Shown one piece after another: positions 1-6,846 of a DNA stretch of 64,000 nt. The notes under the pieces are model-generated. The model ran no database searches and was not told the DNA's origin. It was given only the letters and a program-made list of their open reading frames with translations. The first letter of the stretch is position 1, and each line of letters begins with the position of its first letter. Made by a program: the position numbers and the translations under genes. The DNA comes from an uncultured Butyrivibrio sp. Lineage in GTDB: Bacteria > Bacillota > Clostridia > Lachnospirales > Lachnospiraceae. The stretch lies in NCBI RefSeq assembly GCF_947169445.1, contig NZ_CAMVPU010000007.1:1-64000 (forward strand), given 5' to 3'.

Positions 1-1099
1 TTTCTTCCTCTGCCTCCAGATCAAAAAGAAGTAGTGCAGCGCACCCTCCATATCTGCGGTAAAGCCTGACAACGAGCCTATAAGCTACAGTAAAAGCTTC
101 CTTTCCAAGAATATAAGCACCGTCCTTGCTATTTCGCTCTTCTAATATCTTTTCTATGCGTTCAAGCTTATCAAGAGAATTCTCTTCATGCTGGGCGTTC
201 ATATCCTCTTCATGATATATGATGTAGCCGTGCTTACCATTTTGCTTAACCTTATAGAGCGCACTATCAGCCATTGCAAAAAGAGCCTCATACTCTCTTC
301 CCTGCTCCGGAATCATAACGGCTCCGATGGATATTCCAAGCGGAATTCCGTTATCGACTCCCATGATTCTGTCCGCTTCTAGGCACAGTTGTTTATTTAG
401 CTTAACGCACATGGTATTCAGAACTCTCTCATCAGTGAGATCCTCATAGAAAACCATGAACTCATCGCCGCCTATACGGCATATCGTATCTGTCTCTCTG
501 GTATTCTTCCTCAGAACAGTTGAAAAAGCCTTAAGTACCTCATCTCCTGTCTCATGTCCAAAAAGATCGTTAACCAGCTTGAAACTGTCCAAATCCAGAA
601 TAGCCAGAGTTCCTGTTTTTCTGCTGCATAGCTTCGCAACTCTTTCAGTTCCCTTTGCCTTGTTAAAAAATCCGGTCAACTTATCCTGGGTAGCTTCTTC
701 AATCAGGTCTTCAATTTTCTTCTTGCTCCTGATGGCATTATCAATTCGTCTGACAAGAACATCTTTATTAGCGGGTTTAACAATAAAATCAGAGGCTCCA
801 AAAATAAGTCCCATTTCCTCTGCTTCTTCATTGTCTTCCGCTGACAGATAAATAACAGGAGTATGCTGTCTTCCTGCATGATCCTCAAATTTTCTCAGCT
901 CAATATACGTATCAAAGCCGTCCATTCCCGGCATAAGAATATCCATGAGAATAAGGTCAGGCGTATATTTCTCCACATACCTAAGAAGCTGTTCTCCGCT
1001 CCTTAAACAGGCAACCTTCATATCCTCACTACTCAGCATTCCTTTTATCTGTTCCAGACATACAGGTTCATCATCAACCACAACGATATCGTATACCAT
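1..1099 (-). CDS. Response regulator with GGDEF domain (3' end off the left edge)
   Basis: Reading the minus strand from the ATG at 1097-1099 gives 366 open codons running off the left edge. GGAGA lies 8 nt upstream of the ATG. Residues 1-120 are a receiver domain with acidic pair D9/D10, phospho-acceptor D53 in LILMD and a lysine in VKP. A GGDEF domain follows, with RIGGDEF near residue 210 (about 455-472) and RETD five residues before it, which matches an RxxD product-inhibition site. After residue 300 the chain continues as a helical stretch and then a hydrophobic segment (CAALLLFDLE) that could start a second domain. It is probably an active diguanylate cyclase switched by phosphorylation, in the PleD/WspR style. 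The cognate kinase is not evident next to it. The C-terminal end is outside the window. Confidence 0.9.
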   Translation of the reverse strand, partial: MVYDIVVVDDEPVCLEQIKGMLSSEDMKVACLRSGEQLLRYVEKYTPDLILMDILMPGMDGFDTYIELRKFEDHAGRQHTPVIYLSAEDNEEAEEMGLIFGASDFIVKPANKDVLVRRIDNAIRSKKKIEDLIEEATQDKLTGFFNKAKGTERVAKLCSRKTGTLAILDLDSFKLVNDLFGHETGDEVLKAFSTVLRKNTRETDTICRIGGDEFMVFYEDLTDERVLNTMCVKLNKQLCLEADRIMGVDNGIPLGISIGAVMIPEQGREYEALFAMADSALYKVKQNGKHGYIIYHEEDMNAQHEENSLDKLERIEKILEERNSKDGAYILGKEAFTVAYRLVVRLYRRYGGCAALLLFDLEAEEE

Positions 1100-1165
1100 A
1101 AGCATTCTCCATTGTTTTATGCCTGACACCGCTACAGTTCTATTTTACAACAATTTATTGCATAT

Positions 1166-1205
1166 AAAAAACACCCAATTGAAAAAAAATGAGTGTTTTT
1201 TCGTT
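1166..1205 (-). terminator. Intrinsic terminator after lgt
   Basis: AAAAAACAC (1166-1174) pairs with GTGTTTTTT (1193-1201), and the stem extends inward past one mismatch. On the minus strand the stem ends in a T-run, as expected for termination of lgt transcripts. The matching A/T runs could let it work in both directions. Confidence 0.65.
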
Positions 1206-1237
1206 TTTATTCGTATTTTTTATGACTTTTCAGAAAT

Positions 1238-2143
1238 TTATTCCTTCGGTGATGAAAATGAAGGCCAGGTCTCAACTTTTTGGCCCTTTAATCTTATCCT
1301 GACAACTACATCCGCAACCACCGCAAAGATTACCAGGCATATAGCCAGCATCTGGGAAACAGGAAGTCCTGTTGTATGCATGATGAGCTGATCGGTACGA
1401 AGGTTCTCAATCCATGCTCTTCCTAGGCCATATCCGCCAAGATATAAAAGAACAATCTCGCCATTAAAACGCTTATGTTTGCAGTAAACAAGTAAGATAA
1501 TCAAAAGGCACAGATTCCATAAGCTCTCATACAGGAAAGTCGGGCTTACCTGAATGTAATTGGTAGCAGCGCTCATGTGCTCCTTCATAAGCTCGGTTAT
1601 CTCGCCACTTCTTACGATAGCAACAGGAAGTCTCATGGCAAGAAGTCCATCGGTATATTCTCCAAAGGCCTCTCTGTTAGTAAAGTTGCCCCATCTTCCA
1701 ATGAGCTGTCCAAGTAAAAGACCATACATGATTGTATCTGTCATCATCAGGAAATTCTTTTTCTTAACCCTTGTATAGATAAAGGCAGTAAGGAACCCTG
1801 CTATTACTCCGCCATATATGGCAAGTCCGCCGTTTCTAAGATACAAAATGCTTATAGGGTCTTCCTTGTAATAATCCCAGGCAAAGAAAACGTAGTAAAG
1901 CCTTGCTCCAATTATGGAAAAGATAATGATATAAACCGCTATGTCCCAGTAATCATCAGACTTCTGTCCTGTCTTTTCTGCAATCTTCGAGATCAATAAA
2001 AGAGCAAACAAAAAGCCACAGCCGATGATCACACCATATAGTGCAATTGTAAAGCCAAAAATAGTGAAACTCTTAGGTACATTCTCAAGATAGATATTCA
2101 GATTCGGAAAAGCGATATCCATTGTCCCCATTATATCCGGCAT
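1238..2143 (-). CDS. lgt: Prolipoprotein diacylglyceryl transferase Lgt
   Basis: Lgt moves a diacylglyceryl group from phosphatidylglycerol to the lipobox cysteine of prolipoproteins in the membrane. The protein is about 301 aa with seven or so hydrophobic segments. It carries the family signature GRWGNFTNREAFG, and GGLAIYGG and a GLGRAWIENLRTD region match the conserved Lgt blocks. GGGAG sits 9 nt before the ATG at 2143. The ATG at 2149 is only 3 nt from it, so 2143 is preferred. Downstream is an intrinsic terminator at 1166-1205. Upstream is a 170-nt gap filled with hairpins that separates it from ychF. Confidence 0.95.
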   Translation of the reverse strand: MPDIMGTMDIAFPNLNIYLENVPKSFTIFGFTIALYGVIIGCGFLFALLLISKIAEKTGQKSDDYWDIAVYIIIFSIIGARLYYVFFAWDYYKEDPISILYLRNGGLAIYGGVIAGFLTAFIYTRVKKKNFLMMTDTIMYGLLLGQLIGRWGNFTNREAFGEYTDGLLAMRLPVAIVRSGEITELMKEHMSAATNYIQVSPTFLYESLWNLCLLIILLVYCKHKRFNGEIVLLYLGGYGLGRAWIENLRTDQLIMHTTGLPVSQMLAICLVIFAVVADVVVRIRLKGQKVETWPSFSSPKE

Positions 2144-2190
2144 TTTCATATTCTCCCATGTATTTTTTCATTATTCAGCATTACAGACTC

Positions 2191-2312
2191 GGAATTGCTA
2201 TCGCAATTCCTCGTTGAGGCGCTGCGCGCCTCATACCAATATATATTTGTAATCCGATTAGCAAGCAAGCTTGCATCGGATTACAAATATATATTGCTGC
2301 AATGCTTTGCAG
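2191..2312. repeat. Run of four consecutive perfect hairpins between ychF and lgt
   Basis: Four inverted repeats follow each other almost without spacing. GGAATTGC/GCAATTCC is at 2191-2198/2203-2210. GAGGCGC/GCGCCTC is at 2216-2222/2226-2232. A 21-bp perfect stem is at 2238-2258/2275-2295, with a further 6-bp inner stem GCAAGC/GCTTGC at 2261-2266/2269-2274. CTGCAA/TTGCAG is at 2297-2302/2307-2312. The block starts 3 nt after the ychF stop. No stem is followed by a strong T-run, so it is not a simple stack of intrinsic terminators. It could be a processing or stability element or a cluster of REP-like palindromes. Confidence 0.85.
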
Positions 2313-2314
2313 TA

Positions 2315-3412
2315 TCACACGTTGAATCTAAACAGTATAACATCGCCGTCCTGAACCACGTACTCTTTTCCTTCCATGCGGACAAGTCCCTTTTCCTTAG
2401 CAGCTGCGATTGAGCCTTCACGAAGAAGATCCTCATAATTGATTACTTCTGCCTTGATAAAGCCTCTCTCAAAATCAGTATGAATCTTACCTGCTGCCTG
2501 AGGAGCCTTAGTTCCGATCTTGATTGTCCAGGCTCTTGTCTCATCTTCACCTGATGTAAGGAAACTCATAAGTCCAAGAGTTCTATAGCTTGCAGCAATA
2601 AGCTTATCAAGTCCTGACTCAGAAAGTCCAAGACTCTCAAGGAACTCAGCCTTCTCATCCTCAGCAAGCTCTGAAATCTCAGCCTCAATCTGAGCACTGA
2701 TAACAAATACTTCGCTTCCTGACTTTGAAGCAAGCTCTCTTACAGCTGCAACATAAGGATTAGATGCGCCATCATCTGCAAGATCATCATCTTTTACATT
2801 TGCAGCATAAATTACAGGCTTCCATGTAAGAAGATCCATAGAATTCATAAGAGCCTTCTCATCTTCATCATCAAGCTCAAGCTCTCTTGCCATCTTGCCT
2901 GCTTCAAGAACCGCCTTAACCTTGTTAAGAAGCTCAAGCTCTTTGGCTGCTGTCTTATCCATTCTTGCTGTCTTGGCAACCTTAGCAATTCTACGCTCCA
3001 AAACCTCAATATCCGCAAAAACAAGCTCAAGATTGATTGTCTCAATATCTCTTGCAGGATCTACGCTTCCATCAACGTGAACAACGTTAGTATCCTCAAA
3101 GCATCTTACTACGTGAACAATAGCGTCTGTCTCTCTGATATTAGCAAGGAACTGGTTTCCAAGTCCCTCACCCTTTGATGCGCCCTTAACAAGTCCAGCA
3201 ATATCAACGAATTCGATAGTTGCAGGTGTAACCTTCTTTGAATGATATAAATCTCCAAGAGCCTTAAGTCTCTTATCAGGAACTGCTACAACTCCCACGT
3301 TAGGATCGATTGTCGCAAACGGATAGTTCGCCGCAAGTGCACCTGCGTTTGTAAGTGAATTAAAAAGCGTTGACTTACCAACATTTGGAAGTCCAACAAT
3401 GCCCAGCTTCAT
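2315..3412 (-). CDS. ychF: Ribosome-associated ATPase YchF (Obg family)
   Basis: YchF/OLA1 is a cytoplasmic P-loop ATPase of the Obg family that binds ribosomes and is linked to stress responses. The protein is 365 aa, a typical length. It starts with the Walker A motif GLPNVGKSTLFN. Switch and Walker B residues lie in FVDIAGLVKGASKGEGLGN, and the atypical base-specificity motif NVKD replaces NKxD, which fits the ATP preference of the family. A helical coiled-coil insert spans roughly 130-200 and a TGS-like domain closes the protein. AAAGGAG precedes the ATG. It is followed at once by the hairpin run at 2191-2312. Confidence 0.97.
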   Translation of the reverse strand: MKLGIVGLPNVGKSTLFNSLTNAGALAANYPFATIDPNVGVVAVPDKRLKALGDLYHSKKVTPATIEFVDIAGLVKGASKGEGLGNQFLANIRETDAIVHVVRCFEDTNVVHVDGSVDPARDIETINLELVFADIEVLERRIAKVAKTARMDKTAAKELELLNKVKAVLEAGKMARELELDDEDEKALMNSMDLLTWKPVIYAANVKDDDLADDGASNPYVAAVRELASKSGSEVFVISAQIEAEISELAEDEKAEFLESLGLSESGLDKLIAASYRTLGLMSFLTSGEDETRAWTIKIGTKAPQAAGKIHTDFERGFIKAEVINYEDLLREGSIAAAKEKGLVRMEGKEYVVQDGDVILFRFNV

Positions 3413-3462
3413 GGTATTAATCTCCTTTGATACAATAACAATAAATATACTTCATTAAAAAA

Positions 3463-3504
3463 TTGCCCTAACACGGCAGAATATATATTACCATGTTAGG
3501 GCAA
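3463..3504 (-). terminator. Intrinsic terminator after the XRE-nitroreductase gene
   Basis: TTGCCCTAACA (3463-3473) pairs perfectly with TGTTAGGGCAA (3494-3504). The AT-rich loop can pair further. On the minus strand the stem runs into AATTTTTT, a standard T-tract. It isolates ychF from the gene upstream. Confidence 0.8.
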
Positions 3505-3525
3505 ATTTGTAAAAAAATATAAGTA

Positions 3526-4371
3526 CTATTTACTTTGCGCATTAAAAGAATTAAACCATGCTCGTTCATCAAATTTCTTTTTCCTTGGCACAATGGGTTC
3601 ATTTTCTGCAATGCCAACAGGAAGAATACAAACAAGATCATATTCTTCGGGCACATTAAGTATCTTGGCAATCTTATCCCCGATCCTGTCATCATCAGTA
3701 ATATGCCCTTCATACCAACAACTGCGATAGCCCAGTTCTTCTATAGCCAGCAGCATATTCTCTATTGCTGCAGAGTAATCCTGAACCGCAAAACATTTGT
3801 CACGATATGCTGGAATCCTCTGAGTCAAAACACAAATCAGGGCAGGCGCTGTTTCTGCGATTGGCGGATCAATAACAGCGTGGATTTGTCTCAAAACATC
3901 GCAATCATCCACGCATATCAGACTGGTGGTCTGTTTATTACATCCGGATGGTGCTGCCAATCCAGCCTCCATAATTGTCACAAGATCTTCTCTCGGAACC
4001 TTATCATCCTTATATTTGCCACGATAACTGTGCCTATTTTTTATTATTTCTATAACACTCATTTCTGCTCCTTTTGTATAATCCTGGAATATGGGGTGGG
4101 TGTAAAGATATTCTGTATTGCCGGGATCGGAAAACTTCGACCGCAGCATATTTGCCGATACGTTCGCATTATAAATGGTATTGCCCGATATCAGTTCCGT
4201 TACCGAAATCCTGAAAGCCGCCGCTATAGGTTCCAGCAAAGTAATATCCGGATATCCTTTCGCAGTTGCCCATTTCAAAATCGTCTTATCACTCACACCC
4301 AGCTTTTCTGCCAGCTGAAGCTGAGTCATCTTATTCTTTTCCCGCAACTCTTTAATTACTGCTCCTGTCAC
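3526..4371 (-). CDS. XRE-type HTH regulator fused in frame to a nitroreductase
   Basis: The open frame has 281 codons and begins with GTG at 4371. Residues 1-75 are an XRE/Cro helix-turn-helix (QLQLAEKLGVSDKTILKWA). The text then follows a known regulator type as far as ANMLRSKF, where that family normally continues into a cysteine-rich zinc ribbon. Here it switches to unrelated sequence, and from M104 a complete-looking nitroreductase follows: RHSYRGKY for FMN phosphate contacts, AAPSGCNKQ, and the GYRSCWYEG segment. An AAAAGGAG lies 5 nt upstream of M104 (ATG at 4062), so the enzyme of 178 aa may be made on its own. The upstream GTG has only a distant GGAGGTG, 21 nt away. The fusion probably arose by deletion. 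Whether the regulator half is still functional is open. Confidence 0.8.
   Translation of the reverse strand: MTGAVIKELREKNKMTQLQLAEKLGVSDKTILKWATAKGYPDITLLEPIAAAFRISVTELISGNTIYNANVSANMLRSKFSDPGNTEYLYTHPIFQDYTKGAEMSVIEIIKNRHSYRGKYKDDKVPREDLVTIMEAGLAAPSGCNKQTTSLICVDDCDVLRQIHAVIDPPIAETAPALICVLTQRIPAYRDKCFAVQDYSAAIENMLLAIEELGYRSCWYEGHITDDDRIGDKIAKILNVPEEYDLVCILPVGIAENEPIVPRKKKFDERAWFNSFNAQSK
4068..4075 (-). promoter_or_regulatory. Internal ribosome binding site for the nitroreductase moiety
   Basis: On the minus strand AAAAGGAG is followed after 5 nt by ATG at 4060-4062. That ATG is residue 104 of the fused frame and the natural start of the nitroreductase family (MSVIEIIKNRHSYRG). This is a better ribosome binding site than the one available to the upstream GTG at 4371. 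Confidence 0.7.
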
Positions 4372-4437
4372 ATATTAGTTTATATTATTTCACACCTCCA
4401 TGCACAGATTGTAATTCATCTGACTTTATTATAGTAC

Positions 4438-4842
4438 CTACGAAGAGTAGAGTTAGATTCGGATTTTATGTACCAAGAAACTTTTCTACGTATTATTTTG
4501 ATTTTTTAAAGATAGGACGTAGTCCTGCTCTGGCATTACGTCAATTTAGTCATTTTTCAGCATTTGACATAACTCTCTATATTATTTCTTACGCCTATAT
4601 TTCAAAAGATTCAAATATTACGTAAATAAGGACAATATTATAACCATCATAAGTAAAAAATTCTATCTAGGCGTAATTACTGCCCACAATTATCAATTAC
4701 CACTACGTCCATTAACAGGAAACTGCACTGCAGGCGTAAGACAAAAAATGAGCTACGTCACATTAATAATATACATAATTCAGACGTAAAATATCATCAT
4801 TATATCGTAAGTTAATATACTTTATATCATCACATGTCGTTT
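4438..4842. repeat. Cryptic array of about eight inverted-motif pairs with a period near 50 nt
   Basis: In this very AT-rich gap nearly every CpG lies in YTACGYC or its reverse GRCGTAA. Forward motifs start at 4438, 4486, 4536, 4589, 4703 and 4753. Reverse motifs start at 4515, 4618 (palindromic TTACGTAA), 4670, 4733 and 4783. Most forward motifs have a reverse partner 29-30 nt later. Where an exact partner is missing, a one-base CpG-loss version stands at the expected place: ATGTA at 4468 and GACATAA at 4566. Weaker copies occur at 4805 and 4836. Each pair can form a 6-8 bp hairpin with a loop of about 22 nt. The sequence between motifs is not conserved. No open frame fits. Function unknown. 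Confidence 0.6.
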
Positions 4843-5049
4843 TAACGTTCCACGGCATGTGCACCAAGAGTCCTCAAGGAATAGTAGATTATTCTACTGA
4901 AACATAATCCTTTAAAAAGCTTTTGTAACCATAGTATTGGCTAATACCTTTCCTGCTCTCCATGAACAATTTTCGACATAGTCGCATACTTTACTCCACA
5001 ATTCGTCTTATGTAGTAATGGCTTTATAGTCCATATTTACCTTTCCGAA
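4843..5049. other. AT-rich gap without a recognisable gene
   Basis: No credible open frame is present. Small palindromes occur, such as AGTAGA/TCTACT near 4882-4897. The minus strand of about 4910-5040 reads as a short peptide resembling part of an XRE helix-turn-helix (GVKYATMSKIVHGE), interrupted by a stop. That may be a decayed regulator, but the match is too short to annotate as a pseudogene. Confidence 0.4.
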
Positions 5050-5340
5050 TCACAATTTGAATTTATCCAAAACAATTTCCTCTACCATCTCATCTATATC
5101 TTTATTTGTATTATCGTACAGATGACCAATGTTTTCCGCCATGGAATCAAGTTCTCTTTTCAAAAACTTAGCGCGCTCTATCATGTCCAAATCACCGCGT
5201 TTTCTGATTCTTTTCTCAATCTCATCCTCATTGGCTGTAAGGACTATGTAGAAAAGTTCAAAACTAAAGAAATGAAATTTTTTTACATCTGCCATAAGAA
5301 TAATTGCCACATTTTCTTCTACCTCGTACAAATAATCAAC
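5050..5340 (-). pseudogene. C-terminal remnant of a P-loop kinase-like protein
   Basis: The last 70 or so residues read as the C-terminal half of a small nucleotide- or nucleoside-kinase-like P-loop protein: FYIVLTANEDEIEKRIRKRGD, a lid-like arginine helix, then GHLYDNTNKDIDEMVEEIV. The open frame formally starts at 5409, but no Walker A motif exists in it or upstream. The upstream DNA is instead occupied by the plus-strand peptide gene. I read this as a gene that lost its N-terminal half by replacement. The family assignment comes from motif recognition only and could be wrong. Confidence 0.45.
5304..5332 (+). promoter_or_regulatory. Sigma-A-like promoter of the peptide gene
   Basis: TTGCCA (5304-5309) and TACAAA (5327-5332) are separated by exactly 17 nt. 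Transcription would start near 5339, giving a leader of about 39 nt that includes the ribosome binding site at 5364-5370. The promoter lies inside the kinase remnant on the opposite strand. Confidence 0.5.
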
Positions 5341-5377
5341 AAACAACAACACACCTTCAAAAATAGGAGAAAAAATT

Positions 5378-5536
5378 ATGATGAATATGAATAATAGAGA
5401 ACTTAACATGAATGAACTTGCAATGGTAAGTGGTGGAGTCAGAGTTAAGACTCATAAAGAAGCCTTAAACGAGTGCCCTAATGTGGATAATATAAATGGG
5501 ATTCCTCGCGGAGGAAGAGTGCAGGTAAGAGTATAA
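5378..5536 (+). CDS. Small double-glycine-leader peptide (putative bacteriocin or signal precursor)
   Basis: The gene has 52 codons with AGGAGA 7 nt upstream of the ATG. The N-terminal 20 residues look like a class II/RiPP leader: acidic and hydrophobic residues spaced as in ELNMNELAMVSGG, with the cleavage point after G19-G20. The predicted 32-residue core begins VRVKTH, contains one cysteine (C33) and a GIPRGG turn, and ends RVQVRV. It has a promoter at 5304-5332 and a strong terminator at 5590-5624, so it is a complete transcription unit on the strand opposite to its neighbours. No peptidase-ABC exporter, modification enzyme or immunity gene is adjacent, so export would rely on a transporter elsewhere. 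The leader-type call is based on pattern recognition. The activity is unknown. Confidence 0.7.
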   Translation: MMNMNNRELNMNELAMVSGGVRVKTHKEALNECPNVDNINGIPRGGRVQVRV

Positions 5537-5589
5537 AAAATCTACAGCAAGTGTGACGATGTTTCACAAAAGCCAAGGGATGCAACGAA

Positions 5590-5624
5590 AAAACCAGATC
5601 ACAATGATCTGGTTTTCGTCTTTT
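5590..5624 (+). terminator. Intrinsic terminator of the peptide gene
   Basis: AAAACCAGATCA (5590-5601) and TGATCTGGTTTT (5605-5616) form a perfect stem with a 3-nt CAA loop, followed by CGTCTTTT. It lies 54 nt after the stop codon of the plus-strand peptide. Confidence 0.85.
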
Positions 5625-5782
5625 ATAGATAATGTTCTCGCACTACTTTCGTACCAAATGGCATCAGTCATTCCAATCATAAGATTTAATCTTTCTTTTC
5701 ATCAATGCATTATTTCGCTGATGACATATATTGCTATCTTGAAGCATTTTAGCCTCAAAATAGCTTTGTATTAGTTTAAAAA

Positions 5783-5851
5783 GTATATATTCCCGGACAT
5801 AATTTCAGAAACACGCATTTACTGCGGGTTTCGTGAGAAAGTGATTCAGGA
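5783..5851 (+). repeat. Dispersed palindromic repeat, copy 1
   Basis: The 57-bp core at 5795-5851 is identical, in inverted orientation, to 58222-58278. The match continues outward to 5783 with only two mismatches. A shorter diverged copy is at 25056-25116. The centre folds as AAAC-CGCA/TGCG-GTTT with a small loop. It sits beyond the 3' end of the TM1586-type nitroreductase, next to further palindromes. Confidence 0.85.
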
Positions 5852-5930
5852 GTCAACCAAGCCTCATCGACGAAGTCGATTTAAATTGGCTTGGTTGATA
5901 CATTCTTGAATTTCTAATTCAAGAATGTAT
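5852..5930. repeat. Two adjacent hairpins, one containing the nitroreductase stop codon
   Basis: TCAACCAAGCC (5852-5862) pairs with GGCTTGGTTGA (5888-5898) and encloses a second stem ATCGAC/GTCGAT with a GAA loop. The adjoining perfect 15-bp stem 5898-5912/5916-5930 has a 3-nt loop. The TAG stop of the nitroreductase (5914-5916) lies at that loop. No T-run follows, so it is more likely an mRNA 3'-end stabiliser or a REP-like structure than a classic terminator. Confidence 0.8.
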
Positions 5931-6735
5931 ATGTGGCTATATAATCCATTCCGTCCGGAACATCGATTTCAGGAGCTTCCATGCTAAGCACCGGCTTTCT
6001 GCACTCTGATAGCATTTGTGTTTCAAAGTTATAAAGGGCTATTCCGACATCTATCTTCTGAAGATCATAATCAGGAGTGATGTAGCCCTTATCATGTCTT
6101 TCATAAAAATGTGCCTTCTTACCATCTATAACGATTCTCCAGGGCTGCTTATTAACTGCAGATGGAGCAAACCTCACAGCTTCAAGGTCATCATATAAGC
6201 CGCGTTCTTTTGCACTTCTTTCATCCAATGGAGTTTTGAAATTCCCATTAAAAAAGAGTTCTTCAAATCCCATTCTCAAATCAGCTTTTACACCCTTTCG
6301 CATCAAGGTCTCTTTTAATGACATCTTTTTGGCTGTAACGCCCAAAGGACTTACACATGGCATAAACTCTCCGTCTTTAAGCTCTGATGCCTTCTCAAAT
6401 TTGTCTCTTGGCATTGTTCCACCGATCCAGACCGTTCCAAGTCCAAGCTCATGCGCTTTCATCAAAAGCTTCTGGAAGCTATAACCATACGCTTCCTCAG
6501 CATGTTCCGTCTTACTGACAACAGCACTAACATAAGTCTTTTCTCCGGTAATCACAGGACTTGATAAACCATTTGCGGCTGCATCAAGGAACGCAAATCG
6601 AATTTTAACACCATACGGATTGGTAATCTCTTCTGCAAAGTTCTTTAATTCATTAAGCACCTGCGTATTTATTTCTTTTCCATCAAAAGACCTGACGCTT
6701 CTTCTGGTCTTAACCAGGTCCAAAAAGTTTCCCAT
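5914..6735 (-). CDS. Nitroreductase family protein, TM1586-like
   Basis: The 273-aa product has the layout of the larger TM1586-type flavin nitroreductases, in which two nitroreductase-like halves sit in one chain. It opens with LDLVKTRRSVRSFDGKEI, the FMN-phosphate-binding arginine cluster. A mid-region GLGTVWIGG matches the conserved flavin-contact loop. The second half contains RFAPSAVNKQPWRIV, the typical APSAxNxQPW motif. GGGAGG is 8 nt before the ATG at 6735, which is a better start than the ATG at 6753 whose SD lies inside the coding sequence. The substrate is not predictable. Its last codons form a hairpin (5898-5930). Confidence 0.88.
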   Translation of the reverse strand: MGNFLDLVKTRRSVRSFDGKEINTQVLNELKNFAEEITNPYGVKIRFAFLDAAANGLSSPVITGEKTYVSAVVSKTEHAEEAYGYSFQKLLMKAHELGLGTVWIGGTMPRDKFEKASELKDGEFMPCVSPLGVTAKKMSLKETLMRKGVKADLRMGFEELFFNGNFKTPLDERSAKERGLYDDLEAVRFAPSAVNKQPWRIVIDGKKAHFYERHDKGYITPDYDLQKIDVGIALYNFETQMLSECRKPVLSMEAPEIDVPDGMDYIATYTFLN

Positions 6736-6846
6736 TAGCATTGCCTCCCACATTATATTTTACATTATTTAATTGTTTGCAATGCTATTATAGTACTTAG
6801 ATTTTAAAAATCAAGTCCAAATGACACAGGCTAATTTTTTAATAAA

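Noticed and set aside
3463..3713. Short minus-strand frame of 81 codons overlapping the nitroreductase end
   Set aside because: It is an alternate frame of the same gene and runs through the terminator.
3535..4434. Long plus-strand open frame (299 codons) opposite the XRE-nitroreductase gene
   Set aside because: It mirrors the real gene, has a composition rich in Ile, Cys, Arg and Tyr with no domain pattern, and lacks a ribosome binding site.
4438..4842. CRISPR array
   Set aside because: Only 7-nt motifs are conserved and they alternate in direction. There is no constant repeat of 24 nt or more, and there are no cas genes.
4910..5040. Decayed XRE helix-turn-helix on the minus strand
   Set aside because: Only about 20 residues resemble an HTH and a stop interrupts the frame, so it is not firm enough for a pseudogene call.
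5553..5774. Plus-strand open frame of 73 codons after the peptide gene
   Set aside because: It spans the peptide terminator hairpin, has no ribosome binding site and no family resemblance.
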